Assembly (NCBI GenBank): GCA_910586635.1
Contig: CAJUJA010000014.1
Location: forward strand, 1-14,604
Origin: an uncultured Bacilli bacterium
Lineage (GTDB): Bacteria; Bacillota_I; Bacilli_A; RF39; UBA660
Direction: 5' to 3'
DNA length: 14,604 bases
In this document: positions 1 through 6,111 of the stretch, piece by piece
Position numbering within the stretch: the stretch's first letter is position 1
How the letters are laid out: every line of letters starts with the position of its first letter
Translations under genes and position numbers: made by a program
The notes under the pieces: generated by a model
What the model saw: only the letters and a program-made list of their open reading frames with translations
Told to the model about the DNA's origin: nothing
The model's database searches: none

Positions 1-12
1 TGATGTGACACC
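1..12 (+). repeat. Left terminal inverted repeat of the IS
   Basis: TGATGTGACACC is matched by the inverted copy at 1078-1089 with one mismatch (C versus T at the ninth base). It starts at the first base of the window, so it could extend further left. Confidence 0.8.
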
Positions 13-17
13 TTTTA

Positions 18-46
18 TATACAAAAAAAGCAATAAGTCGTATAAA
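18..46 (+). promoter_or_regulatory. Candidate transposase promoter
   Basis: TATACA (18-23) and TATAAA (41-46) are separated by 17 bp. The predicted start near 53 would lie after the left arm of the hairpin at 28-44. Transcripts from this promoter would escape the hairpin, whereas transcripts entering from outside would form it. The -35 is a weak match (4 of 6). Confidence 0.4.
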
Positions 47-87
47 ATATTAATTGAACAAAATCTATACGAAAGGACTTATTGCTT
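28..87 (+). promoter_or_regulatory. Hairpin over transposase RBS (anti-readthrough type)
   Basis: AAGCAATAAGTC (28-39) is a perfect 12-bp inverted repeat of GACTTATTGCTT (76-87). Just inside it, GTATA (40-44) can pair with TATAC (66-70), leaving GAAAG (71-75) bulged. The structure ends directly before the ATG at 88 and involves the GAAAGGA ribosome binding site (71-77). In IS10 and IS200, structures like this block transposase translation from read-through transcripts; the same role here is inference. Confidence 0.55.
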
Positions 88-1044
88 ATGACAATTATAT
101 CACAAACTCAAAGATATTTACCTCATGAATTAAATACAAAGTATTATGCCACTAAATTATATAGAAGCGGTTACCCTATTTCCGTTGTTTGTAGAAGATA
201 TAAAATTTCTAAATCTTCTCTTATGAGATGGAATAAAAAGTTTGATGGTACTAAAGAATCTTTAATTGATAAATCCCATAAACCTATCTCTAAACATCCT
301 AACGCTCACACGGATACCGAAATTAAATGGATTAAGAATCTTATTAGGAGAAATCCTCATATTTCAATGTCTGAATTATATGGGAAATTAAGAGTTGATT
401 ATGGGTACTCTAGACATGCTGCTTCTTTATTTAGATTCCTTAGAAAAATGGGGTTCTATGTTGATAAGGAAAAACATACAAAATATGTTCCTAAACCTTA
501 TGATACACCTAAAAACATTGGTATTAAATGGCAACTTGATGTTAAATATGTTCCTAAAGAATGTTACTCTGGTACTGACAAAGAAAAATTTTATCAATAT
601 ACAGTCATTGATGAAGCCTCTCGTGAAAGATTTATTTATCCCTATAAAGAACAATCTTCTTATTCTACTGTTGATTTTATTAAAAAAGCCATTATTTTCT
701 TTGGATACAAACCTAAAATCATTCAAACTGATAATGGTTTTGAATTTACACACCATGCAAATACTAAAAGAATTCATCCTTTTGACATACTGTGTGATGA
801 ACTCAATATTGAACATAAATTAATAAGACCACGTACTCCTAGGCATAATGGAAAGGTTGAAAGAAGTCATAGAAATGATCAAAACAGATTCTATAATTAT
901 TTAAAATTTTATTCTTATAAAGATTTACAAGTACAAATGAAAGCTTATTTAAAACGTTCCAATAATATTCCTATGCAAGTTTTAGGATGGATTTCTCCTA
1001 TTGAAAAAAGAAACAAAATAAAAGAAGCTTATGCAAATGTATAG
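88..1044 (+). CDS. IS transposase, DDE integrase type
   Basis: The 318-residue protein catalyses cut or copy and integration of the surrounding IS. Counting from the ATG at 88, the N-terminal ~120 residues hold helix-turn-helix segments (around YPISVVCRRYKISKSSLMRW) for binding the IS ends. An rve/DDE catalytic core follows from about residue 140. The probable catalytic triad is D151 (in WQLDVKY), D215 (in QTDNGFEF) and E258 (in NGKVERSH), with 42 residues between the second Asp and the Glu. The ATG at 88 is preferred over an upstream in-frame TTG at 82 because GAAAGGA (71-77) is well spaced only from the ATG. There is a single ORF with no orfA/orfB frameshift, unlike classical IS3. The gene is intact and probably active. 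Its 3' end overlaps a possible hairpin at 1022-1050. Confidence 0.9.
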   Translation: MTIISQTQRYLPHELNTKYYATKLYRSGYPISVVCRRYKISKSSLMRWNKKFDGTKESLIDKSHKPISKHPNAHTDTEIKWIKNLIRRNPHISMSELYGKLRVDYGYSRHAASLFRFLRKMGFYVDKEKHTKYVPKPYDTPKNIGIKWQLDVKYVPKECYSGTDKEKFYQYTVIDEASRERFIYPYKEQSSYSTVDFIKKAIIFFGYKPKIIQTDNGFEFTHHANTKRIHPFDILCDELNIEHKLIRPRTPRHNGKVERSHRNDQNRFYNYLKFYSYKDLQVQMKAYLKRSNNIPMQVLGWISPIEKRNKIKEAYANV

Positions 1045-1050
1045 CTTCTT
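1022..1050 (+). terminator. Possible weak terminator at the end of the transposase gene
   Basis: AAGAAGCT (1022-1029) pairs with AGCTTCTT (1043-1050) around a 13-nt loop. A T6 run follows only after 10 further bases (1061-1066). The stop codon TAG lies in the loop and stem. The long gap to the T-run makes this a weak call. Confidence 0.35.
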
Positions 1051-1077
1051 AAATTAATATTTTTTTCGACTTATTTT

Positions 1078-1089
1078 GGTATCACATCA
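1078..1089 (-). repeat. Right terminal inverted repeat of the IS
   Basis: Read on the minus strand this is TGATGTGATACC, the partner of 1-12. It marks the right boundary of the element; unique sequence follows from 1090. Confidence 0.8.
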
Positions 1090-1132
1090 TTGACAACTAC
1101 ACAAATACTCTAAGAATGCAATGATTAAGTTT

Positions 1133-1903
1133 CTATTTTGATCCATTGGATGATTTAATAGTTCCTTTTTTATGTCTAAATGATTTGATACTTTCTAATT
1201 TATCATCTTTCATTACATATACATGATTCAGTAATTGTATGGTAATACCATCATAATAAAGAATATTGAATTCTTCGTTAGGCAAAACAATTCCCTCTAA
1301 TAAAAAATTATTTCTTGTAGCTTGCTTTTGATAATGAATTAAAGATGTTACATCTCCAAGTGAAAGATTTAATCCATTTTCCCTCACCTTAAGTGGGTTA
1401 TCTTCTAAACCATTAATAGCATCCATAATATATTTTTTTTCATCAGTCATTTCTATATCTATATCTTTTCTTAATGGGTGAGTATGACCTAGTAACAATA
1501 CTTTATTTCTTATTTTTCTATTATTTAAAAATTCATTTACCTGTTGGAATAGTTCTTTACTCATGATGTTAGTATTTAGCTTCCTTTCACATTTTGAATC
1601 TTCTATATATTGATTTAAGAATATAACTATTTGATTATCATCACTCATTGATACCTGACCAAATAAGGCAAATGCTTGCTCTAAAGACTCAAATTTCGGT
1701 TTATCTTTTATATACGATAAAAATTTCTTAATATCTTCTGTAATAATTATCATAGATTCAAAAGAATCAGAAAGCATTTCAAAACCAAAACCTGCTTGAG
1801 AAAGGGTTTCCAATGTTATAGGGATATTGTGTTGACTAAAAGTTTCTAAGGTTATATCTAAAACACCTAACCGCTCTAATACCTTTTTAATATCTTCATT
1901 CAT
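1133..1903 (-). CDS. Hypothetical protein with a JAB/JAMM-like metalloprotease motif
   Basis: The protein has 256 residues and I do not recognise a named family. LLLGHTHP (H140, H142, P143) follows a hydrophobic strand, and SLGD (S181, D184) lies 38 residues after the proline. The string GIVLPNEEFNILYYD follows. This order (HxHP, then SxxD, then two beta strands) resembles the Zn-binding core of JAB/MPN isopeptidases, which cleave isopeptide bonds or ubiquitin-like tails. The spacing between HxHP and SxxD is much longer than usual, and I cannot place the catalytic Glu confidently. There is no signal peptide or membrane segment, so it is probably cytosolic. The start is ATG at 1901-1903 with AGAGGA upstream. 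It has its own promoter (1933-1961), divergent from the 2027 gene, and ends 43 bp from the IS with no terminator of its own. A phosphoesterase-type GHTHP is an alternative, but the other phosphoesterase motifs are absent. Confidence 0.75.
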   Translation of the reverse strand: MNEDIKKVLERLGVLDITLETFSQHNIPITLETLSQAGFGFEMLSDSFESMIIITEDIKKFLSYIKDKPKFESLEQAFALFGQVSMSDDNQIVIFLNQYIEDSKCERKLNTNIMSKELFQQVNEFLNNRKIRNKVLLLGHTHPLRKDIDIEMTDEKKYIMDAINGLEDNPLKVRENGLNLSLGDVTSLIHYQKQATRNNFLLEGIVLPNEEFNILYYDGITIQLLNHVYVMKDDKLESIKSFRHKKGTIKSSNGSK

Positions 1904-1932
1904 TTATTTTATTTCCTCTCTTTATAGAGTTA

Positions 1933-1961
1933 ATTATACCAATAATTAAAAATGTTTTCAA
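1933..1961 (-). promoter_or_regulatory. Promoter of the JAB-like gene
   Basis: Read on the minus strand, TTGAAA (1956-1961) is followed after exactly 17 bp by TATAAT (1933-1938), preceded by TGG (extended -10). This fits a sigma-A promoter for the gene starting at 1903. The -35 abuts the palindrome arm at 1962-1969. Confidence 0.75.
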
Positions 1962-1991
1962 TGTAGATCGGGTATTTACATTTGATCTACA
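1962..1991. promoter_or_regulatory. Operator-like palindrome between divergent promoters
   Basis: TGTAGATC (1962-1969) and GATCTACA (1984-1991) form a perfect 8-bp inverted repeat with a 14-bp spacer. The rightward -35 (1975-1980) lies inside it, and the left arm touches the leftward -35 (1956-1961). A dimeric repressor bound here would cover both promoters. No obvious regulator gene is visible in the window. Confidence 0.55.
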
Positions 1992-2003
1992 AAATGATAT
2001 AAT
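1975..2003 (+). promoter_or_regulatory. Promoter of the gene at 2027
   Basis: TTTACA (1975-1980), a 17-bp spacer and TATAAT (1998-2003) preceded by TGA (extended -10) make a near-consensus sigma-A promoter. It gives a very short leader to the GGAGG RBS (2016-2020) and the ATG at 2027. Confidence 0.8.
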
Positions 2004-2026
2004 ATGAATCCATATGGAGGCAGATT

Positions 2027-2863
2027 ATGAGCAACAATTTATCCCAATTCGGCACTTATGAATTAATACAATTAAAATCGCAATATAAAAAATACATAAA
2101 AGAGATAAATAAAGAATTAAACAAACGATATCAGGCAGGAACACCAGATCATATTGAAGTAATTTCAACAAAAAACAACAATGAGAGGTTACAACACTAT
2201 TTAGAATCAACTTGTATTGAAGATATTCCTTTTTTACATGAAAATCTGAGGTTTTCACCTGGCAATAACAGAAAGGGTCGTTTAGACAAAGAAGAATTAT
2301 TATTAATAAACAGAGAAGCAAATGACTTGGCTAAACATTATGGTATTACTAATTCATTTGAACTATCAAACAGACTTTGGAGGGATCGATCTCATCCATT
2401 ATTTAAAAATCAATTGATTCAAGAATTATATCAAAAAGTTCAAAAACTTTCATATTTAGATGAGGTTTTCAGCGACCAAAAAAATTGTAGGAACTACCAA
2501 GGGTCTTATATTACATTTCAATACATTAAAAGTTATTTAGAAGATGTACTAGTTGAAGATAATTTACAGTCAGATGCTGACTTAGTTTTTAGGGATTATG
2601 AAAAAAAGATTGAAATTGTTACAGAAAACCTTATACCAATAGCACAACAATTGTTATTATCAAAAGACTCTATGCCAGGTGCAAGAATAGCAGTTTGTAA
2701 TAATTCATTAACTAAGATAGCTAATAAAAAGCCCTCTTCTTTAATTACTTATCGTCAAAAAACGTTTATTGAAGCTATAGCATTTGGAACTACTCTAGGA
2801 AAACTTCAGTCTGAAAATTATGAAGATGCTAAACAATTAATTTACTTACCATACAAAAAGTAA
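2027..2863 (+). CDS. Hypothetical protein, 278 residues
   Basis: I do not recognise this family. The start ATG is supported by GGAGG (2016-2020) and a near-consensus promoter. The N-terminal ~40 residues (LIQLKSQYKKYIKEINKEL) look like a charged amphipathic or coiled-coil helix. The middle has mixed charge (KGRLDKEELLLINREANDLAK) and the rest is predicted helical. No signal peptide, membrane segment, Cys cluster or catalytic motif is visible, so it is probably a soluble cytosolic protein. LAKHYGITNSFELSNRLW could be a helix-turn-helix-like pair, but only weakly. It diverges from the JAB-like gene and shares an operator-like palindrome with it, which suggests co-regulation and perhaps a functional pair. 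Its stop codon lies inside the bidirectional terminator at 2855-2896. Confidence 0.75.
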   Translation: MSNNLSQFGTYELIQLKSQYKKYIKEINKELNKRYQAGTPDHIEVISTKNNNERLQHYLESTCIEDIPFLHENLRFSPGNNRKGRLDKEELLLINREANDLAKHYGITNSFELSNRLWRDRSHPLFKNQLIQELYQKVQKLSYLDEVFSDQKNCRNYQGSYITFQYIKSYLEDVLVEDNLQSDADLVFRDYEKKIEIVTENLIPIAQQLLLSKDSMPGARIAVCNNSLTKIANKKPSSLITYRQKTFIEAIAFGTTLGKLQSENYEDAKQLIYLPYKK

Positions 2864-2896
2864 CTCCGTTTTTTATATAAAATGAAGTTACTTTTT
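2855..2896. terminator. Bidirectional terminator between convergent genes
   Basis: AAAAAGTAACT (2855-2865) and AGTTACTTTTT (2886-2896) form a perfect 11-bp stem around a 20-nt loop. The stem gives a T-run on either strand. The stop codons of the 2027 gene (2861-2863) and of ylxM (2895-2897) fall within or overlap the stem, so both transcripts end on the same element. Confidence 0.8.
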
Positions 2897-3188
2897 ATAT
2901 TAGTTCTTCTAATTTAGTTTTTAATTCACTATCTGATACCTTCTCAACCAGGTTAGTAATTTTTTCCTTTTTTTCATATAATTTTAATTTTTGTTCATAT
3001 TCAATTAGTTTCTTTATTGTTATTTGCAATTGTTTATATATAGCATTTCTACTAACATGATAATTATCTGATATTTCTCCTAATGATAGATTAGAAAAAT
3101 AGTAATCTTCAAAGTAATTTCTTTGTTTTTCTGTTAATAGTTTTTGATAACAGTCATATAGGTTATTATAGTAAATATACTCTTCCAT
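2895..3188 (-). CDS. ylxM: YlxM/p13-family DNA-binding protein (SRP-operon protein)
   Basis: This 97-residue protein has a sigma-70 region-4-like helix-turn-helix: LTEKQRNYFEDYYFSNLSLGEIS, then NYHVSRNAIYKQLQ, at about residues 18-55. A lysine- and glutamate-rich helix follows. This is the UPF0122/YlxM pattern. YlxM is linked to the signal recognition particle in Bacillota, where it modulates SRP or binds its RNA or DNA; the exact role is unsettled. The start ATG (3186-3188) lies 8 bp after the ftsY stop. Its RBS, AGGTGGGG, overlaps the ftsY stop codon, so it is translationally coupled to ftsY and transcribed from the ftsY promoter. The usual third partner ffh does not follow here; a terminator and a convergent gene do. 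Confidence 0.9.
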   Translation of the reverse strand: MEEYIYYNNLYDCYQKLLTEKQRNYFEDYYFSNLSLGEISDNYHVSRNAIYKQLQITIKKLIEYEQKLKLYEKKEKITNLVEKVSDSELKTKLEELI

Positions 3189-3196
3189 TTCCCCAC

Positions 3197-4239
3197 CTAC
3201 ATAAAATCCTTAAATAAACCATAGATGTATTTTTCAATATCAAAAAGTTGCAAATCTTCTTTTGATTCTCCTAAACCAATATACTTTACAGGTAGACCAA
3301 CTTCTTCTTTGATTGCTAAAACAATTCCACCTTTTGCAGTACCATCAAGTTTTGTCAGAACAATCCCTGTAATATCGGTAATTTCTTTAAAACTTTTTGC
3401 TTGTGATATTCCGTTTTGTCCAGTAGTAGCATCAATAATAAGCAAGGTTTCGTGTACCCCCCCCTCAATTAAAGAAGAAATAACCTTATTCATTTTTTCT
3501 AATTCTTTCATCAAGTTTACTTTATTTTGAAGACGTCCAGCTGTATCCACTAAAACTACATCATAATTTTCCTTTTTTGCATGAGAAACCCCATCAAAAA
3601 CCACACTAGATGGATCGCATCCTTCTTCTTTCGAATAAAAATCTACCTCAATTTTATTTCCCCATTCTTTTAATTGTTCAATCGCTCCAGCTCGAAAAGT
3701 ATCTGCCCCTACTAATAAAACCTTTTTTCCTTCTGCTTTTAGTTGGTATGCGATTTTCCCAATGGTAGTGGTTTTTCCTACTCCATTAACTCCTACAAAT
3801 AGGATAACTGTGGGTCCCTCTTTTGCATAGTTTATTTTGTTAGTTAATACTTCATCATTAACATATATAATAAATAATTCATCTACAATGACCTCTTTTA
3901 AAAGTTCTGGATCCTCAATTTTTTCTTGCTTTACTCGATCTCTTAGTCTATCCATAAACTCCATGACAGTATGTACACCTATATCTGCCATAATTAAAAT
4001 TTCTTCTAATTCTTCAAAATATTCTTCATTTATTCTTTCGTACTTATTCGTTAAGTTAGCAAGCAAAGACACAAAACCATCTCTTGATTTTGATAATCCC
4101 TTTTCATAAGACTTAATTTTCTCTTTTTCTTCTCTATTACTTTTGATTTTTGATTCTTTGTCACACTTTTCAGCATTTAAATCGCTATATTCTTTTTTTT
4201 CCTTTGTCTCTTCTTTTTTATTTTCCTGAATATTCCCAT
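3197..4239 (-). CDS. ftsY: FtsY, SRP receptor GTPase; N-terminus in a different frame (-1 shift needed)
   Basis: FtsY docks SRP-ribosome complexes at the membrane. The uninterrupted frame (3197-4072 from an internal GTG, 291 residues) contains the N domain and the complete G domain. Numbered from that GTG, the motifs are GVNGVGKT 94-101, DTFRAGA 124-130, DTAGR 176-180, TKLDGTAKGG 240-249 and GLGE 267-270. The same frame stays open upstream to the TAA at 4241-4243. It encodes a typical Lys/Glu-rich FtsY leader and GLSKSRDGFVS, but no ATG, GTG or TTG lies upstream of 4072. The expected start is in the adjacent frame: ATG at 4237-4239 reads MGIFRKIKKK, with AGGTG five bases upstream and a promoter at 4256-4284, and stops at TAA 4177-4179. 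A -1 shift at A-AAA-AAG (4213-4219 or 4192-4198) joins the two frames into about 347 residues. Either the site is recoded or a homopolymer base is missing. Initiation at the GTG would give only the NG core. Confidence 0.88.
3457..3464 (-). repeat. G8 homopolymer inside the ftsY coding region
   Basis: Eight consecutive C on the plus strand read GAG-GGG-GGG-GTA in ftsY and encode E-G-G-V just before HETLLIIDATTGQN. It is in frame here. It stands out because the rest of the window is strongly AT-rich and I saw no comparable G/C run elsewhere. Confidence 0.85.
4192..4219 (-). other. Two A-AAA-AAG slippery heptamers at the ftsY frame junction
   Basis: Read on the minus strand in the ATG(4239) frame, codons ATA-AAA-AAG (4221-4213) and AAA-AAA-AAG (4200-4192) each contain the dnaX-type heptamer A-AAA-AAG in the correct phase. 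A -1 slip at either leads exactly into the frame that encodes the rest of FtsY. The second lies in an A8 run (4193-4200), which could also allow RNA polymerase slippage. No strong downstream stem was found. Confidence 0.5.
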
Positions 4240-4255
4240 ATTATCACCTGGCTAA

Positions 4256-4284
4256 ATTATATCATGGATTTTATTAGAAGTAAA
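4256..4284 (-). promoter_or_regulatory. ftsY-ylxM promoter
   Basis: Read on the minus strand, TTTACT (4279-4284), 17 bp and TATAAT (4256-4261) preceded by TGA (extended -10). The predicted start near 4249 is right at the AGGTG RBS (4245-4249), so the leader before the ATG at 4239 is very short. Its position supports 4239 as the true ftsY start. Confidence 0.7.
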
Positions 4285-4338
4285 TTTGTATCCAACTTTA
4301 TTAATGAAATCAGAATTTATAAAAAGGTCCATTATAGA

Positions 4339-4367
4339 TTTACAAATAATAATATTTATAGTATAAT
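4339..4367 (+). promoter_or_regulatory. rnjA promoter
   Basis: TTTACA (4339-4344), a 17-bp spacer and TATAAT (4362-4367) lie upstream of the RNase J gene and divergent from the ftsY promoter. The leader to the ATG at 4408 would be about 35 nt. Confidence 0.8.
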
Positions 4368-4407
4368 CTGTTTGGTTAGTTCTTTTATGTCAAAGAAAGG
4401 AGGAGTT

Positions 4408-6102
4408 ATGAAAGATAATAAGCCAAATGAAACAAAAATAATTGTTTTAGGCGGTTTAGGAGAAGTTGGAAAAAATATGTATTGTATTATGCATAAAGAC
4501 GATATTATTATTATCGATGCGGGAATTTCTTTTCCAGAAAGTGATTTACCAGGAGTGGATTATGTTTTACCTGATTTTACCTTTTTAAAAGAAAATCAGG
4601 ATAAAATAAGAGCTTTATTTATTACCCATGGTCATGAAGATCATATTGGAGCAATTCCATTTTTGCTAAATCAAATACAAATTCCTGTAATTTATGCACC
4701 AAATCAAGCAAAAGAGTTAATTGCCGTGAAATTAGAAGATAGGAATATTAGATATGATAATTTAGTCGTTTATACCGAAAAGGATAAAATAAAATTTGGA
4801 GAAATGGAGGTTGAATTTTTTAGAACTACACACTCTATACCAGATTCTCATGGGATTAGTATTAAAACTCCAAATGGAAGAATTATTACAACAGGAGATT
4901 TTAAGTTGGATTTGACACCGATTGGACCAATGGCAAACTTATATAAAATGGCATGTCTTGGTCAAGATGGTGTAGATCTTTTAATTAGTGATTCTACTAA
5001 TGCTTTAAATGAAGGATTTTCAACTAGTGAGTCTAAAGTAGATAACGCTTTAAATGACATGTTTGATCGCTGTAAAACAAATAGAATTATTATTGCTACT
5101 TTTGCCTCTAATATATATCGTTTAAAACATATTTTTGAAACTTGTTATAAACATAATAGAAAAATTTGCATTTTTGGAAGAAGTATGGAAAATAACATTA
5201 ATATATCAATTAATGGTGGATATATTCATCATAAAGAATTATTAATATCTGCAGAGGAAGCCAACCATTTAAAACCAAATGAAGTTGCCATATTGTGTAC
5301 AGGTAGCCAAGGGGAACCTTTGGCTGCTCTATCTAGAATTTCAAATGGAACTCATAGACAAATAAAGTTGAGACCTGACGATGTTGTGATTTTTTCGTCC
5401 AGTGCAATTCCGGGAAATGCATTAAGTATTTCTAAAACAATTAATAAATTATATTTAAAAGGAGTTAAGGTATATACAACTGCAGCACTTGCAGACCTAC
5501 ATACCTCTGGTCATGCTAATGAGGATGAGTTAAAGCTAATGATTAGGCTATTAAGGCCTAAATACTTGATGCCTTTTCATGGAGATTACAGAATGCTTAA
5601 GAGGCACGCCAATATAGGTGTTGATTGTGGAATTCCTAAGGAAAATACTTTTGTATTAAAAAACGGGGATTCTCTTGCCCTATTCAATCACACGATTAAG
5701 AGGACTGAGTCTATGCCTGGAGAGGATATATATGTAGATGGCAATAGAATTGGTGAAATTGGCGGTGCTGTTTTAAAAGATAGAAAAATGATGGCTAGAG
5801 ATGGCATCTTAGTTGTTATCATCAACGTTGATATGAAACGTCATGAGCTGTTGATTAAACCTAATATTACAACCAGAGGATTTATATTAATTAATGAAAA
5901 TGAACAATTAATTAGAAAAATAGAAGAAAAATCAGAATCTATTTTAAGAAGAGAACTATCCAATAGCAAATCAACATTTGCGACCATTAAAAGTAATCTT
6001 ACCACTGAACTTTACTCATATATTAATGAAATCACTGGTAGAAGTCCAATTGTTTTGCCTATTATTATAGACATAAAAAAAGAAGTTAAAGCGGAAGTTT
6101 AA
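4408..6102 (+). CDS. rnjA: Ribonuclease J (J1 type), metallo-beta-lactamase/beta-CASP family
   Basis: The 564-residue protein has the usual length for RNase J, a 5'-3' exonuclease and endonuclease central to mRNA decay and RNA maturation in Gram-positives. The metallo-beta-lactamase core carries HGHEDH at 74-79, H142 and D164 (TTGD). The beta-CASP domain carries the CTGSQGEP segment at 297-304 and HTSGH at 365-369, followed by FHGD at 390-393. The C-terminal domain runs from about residue 445. The intact HGHEDH suggests a catalytically active J1-like enzyme. The start at 4408 is chosen because AAAGGAGG (4396-4403) is correctly placed and MKDNKPNETKIIVLGGLGEVG matches the family start. The frame is open much further upstream, but that would read through the promoter. 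The gene is convergent with the RNase Y gene and shares a terminator with it. Confidence 0.95.
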   Translation: MKDNKPNETKIIVLGGLGEVGKNMYCIMHKDDIIIIDAGISFPESDLPGVDYVLPDFTFLKENQDKIRALFITHGHEDHIGAIPFLLNQIQIPVIYAPNQAKELIAVKLEDRNIRYDNLVVYTEKDKIKFGEMEVEFFRTTHSIPDSHGISIKTPNGRIITTGDFKLDLTPIGPMANLYKMACLGQDGVDLLISDSTNALNEGFSTSESKVDNALNDMFDRCKTNRIIIATFASNIYRLKHIFETCYKHNRKICIFGRSMENNINISINGGYIHHKELLISAEEANHLKPNEVAILCTGSQGEPLAALSRISNGTHRQIKLRPDDVVIFSSSAIPGNALSISKTINKLYLKGVKVYTTAALADLHTSGHANEDELKLMIRLLRPKYLMPFHGDYRMLKRHANIGVDCGIPKENTFVLKNGDSLALFNHTIKRTESMPGEDIYVDGNRIGEIGGAVLKDRKMMARDGILVVIINVDMKRHELLIKPNITTRGFILINENEQLIRKIEEKSESILRRELSNSKSTFATIKSNLTTELYSYINEITGRSPIVLPIIIDIKKEVKAEV

Positions 6103-6111
6103 CTTCTTTTT
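6077..6111. terminator. Bidirectional terminator between rnjA and rny
   Basis: A perfect 14-bp stem (6077-6090 with 6098-6111) encloses a 7-nt loop GCGGAAG, with A-tracts and T-tracts on the two sides. The rnjA stop (6100-6102) lies within the stem and the rny stop (6110-6112) overlaps its end. It should terminate both transcripts. Confidence 0.9.

Larger units (their letters stand above)
1..1089 (+). mobile_element. Complete single-ORF insertion sequence (IS3/IS481-like)
   Basis: The element runs from TGATGTGACACC (1-12) to GGTATCACATCA (1078-1089). These are imperfect terminal inverted repeats (11 of 12 match) with TG...CA ends, enclosing one DDE transposase gene. Subterminal similarity continues inward: AATAAGTCG occurs at 32-40 and, inverted, at 1067-1075, each followed by an ATATTAATT block. 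The left end has about 17 extra bases between the terminal and subterminal blocks. No left flank is visible, so a target duplication cannot be tested. The element sits 43 bp beyond the stop codon of the convergent gene at 1133-1903 and does not cut into it. The family assignment (IS481-like or a single-ORF IS3 relative) comes from gene organisation and the DDE domain and is not certain. Confidence 0.85.

Noticed and set aside
82..84. TTG start of the transposase
   Set aside because: It is too close to the RBS GAAAGGA; the ATG at 88 fits better.
395..823. Overlapping open frames on either strand inside the transposase gene
   Set aside because: They are low-complexity shadow translations of the transposase with no RBS or family resemblance.
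1090..1118. Outward promoter created by the IS right end (TTGACA at 1090-1095)
   Set aside because: There is no acceptable -10 at 16-18 bp, and it would run into the 3' end of an opposing gene.
1133..1903. Calcineurin-like phosphoesterase based on GHTHP
   Set aside because: The upstream D-x-H, GD and GNH motifs of that family are missing; the SxxD and following strands fit JAB better, though not securely.
4070..4072. GTG as the sole start of ftsY
   Set aside because: It lies in the middle of GFVSLL, a conserved part of FtsY, has only a weak RBS, and would ignore the well-formed MGIF start at 4239. It is kept only as a possible secondary start.
4229..4231. ATT as a rare start codon for ftsY
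   Set aside because: It is in the right frame, but the RBS and promoter serve the ATG at 4239, whose product matches FtsY N-termini.
4150..4407. N-terminal extension of RNase J by 86 residues
   Set aside because: The frame is open but runs through the ftsY leader, both promoters and the RBS. The family start and perfect SD are at 4408.
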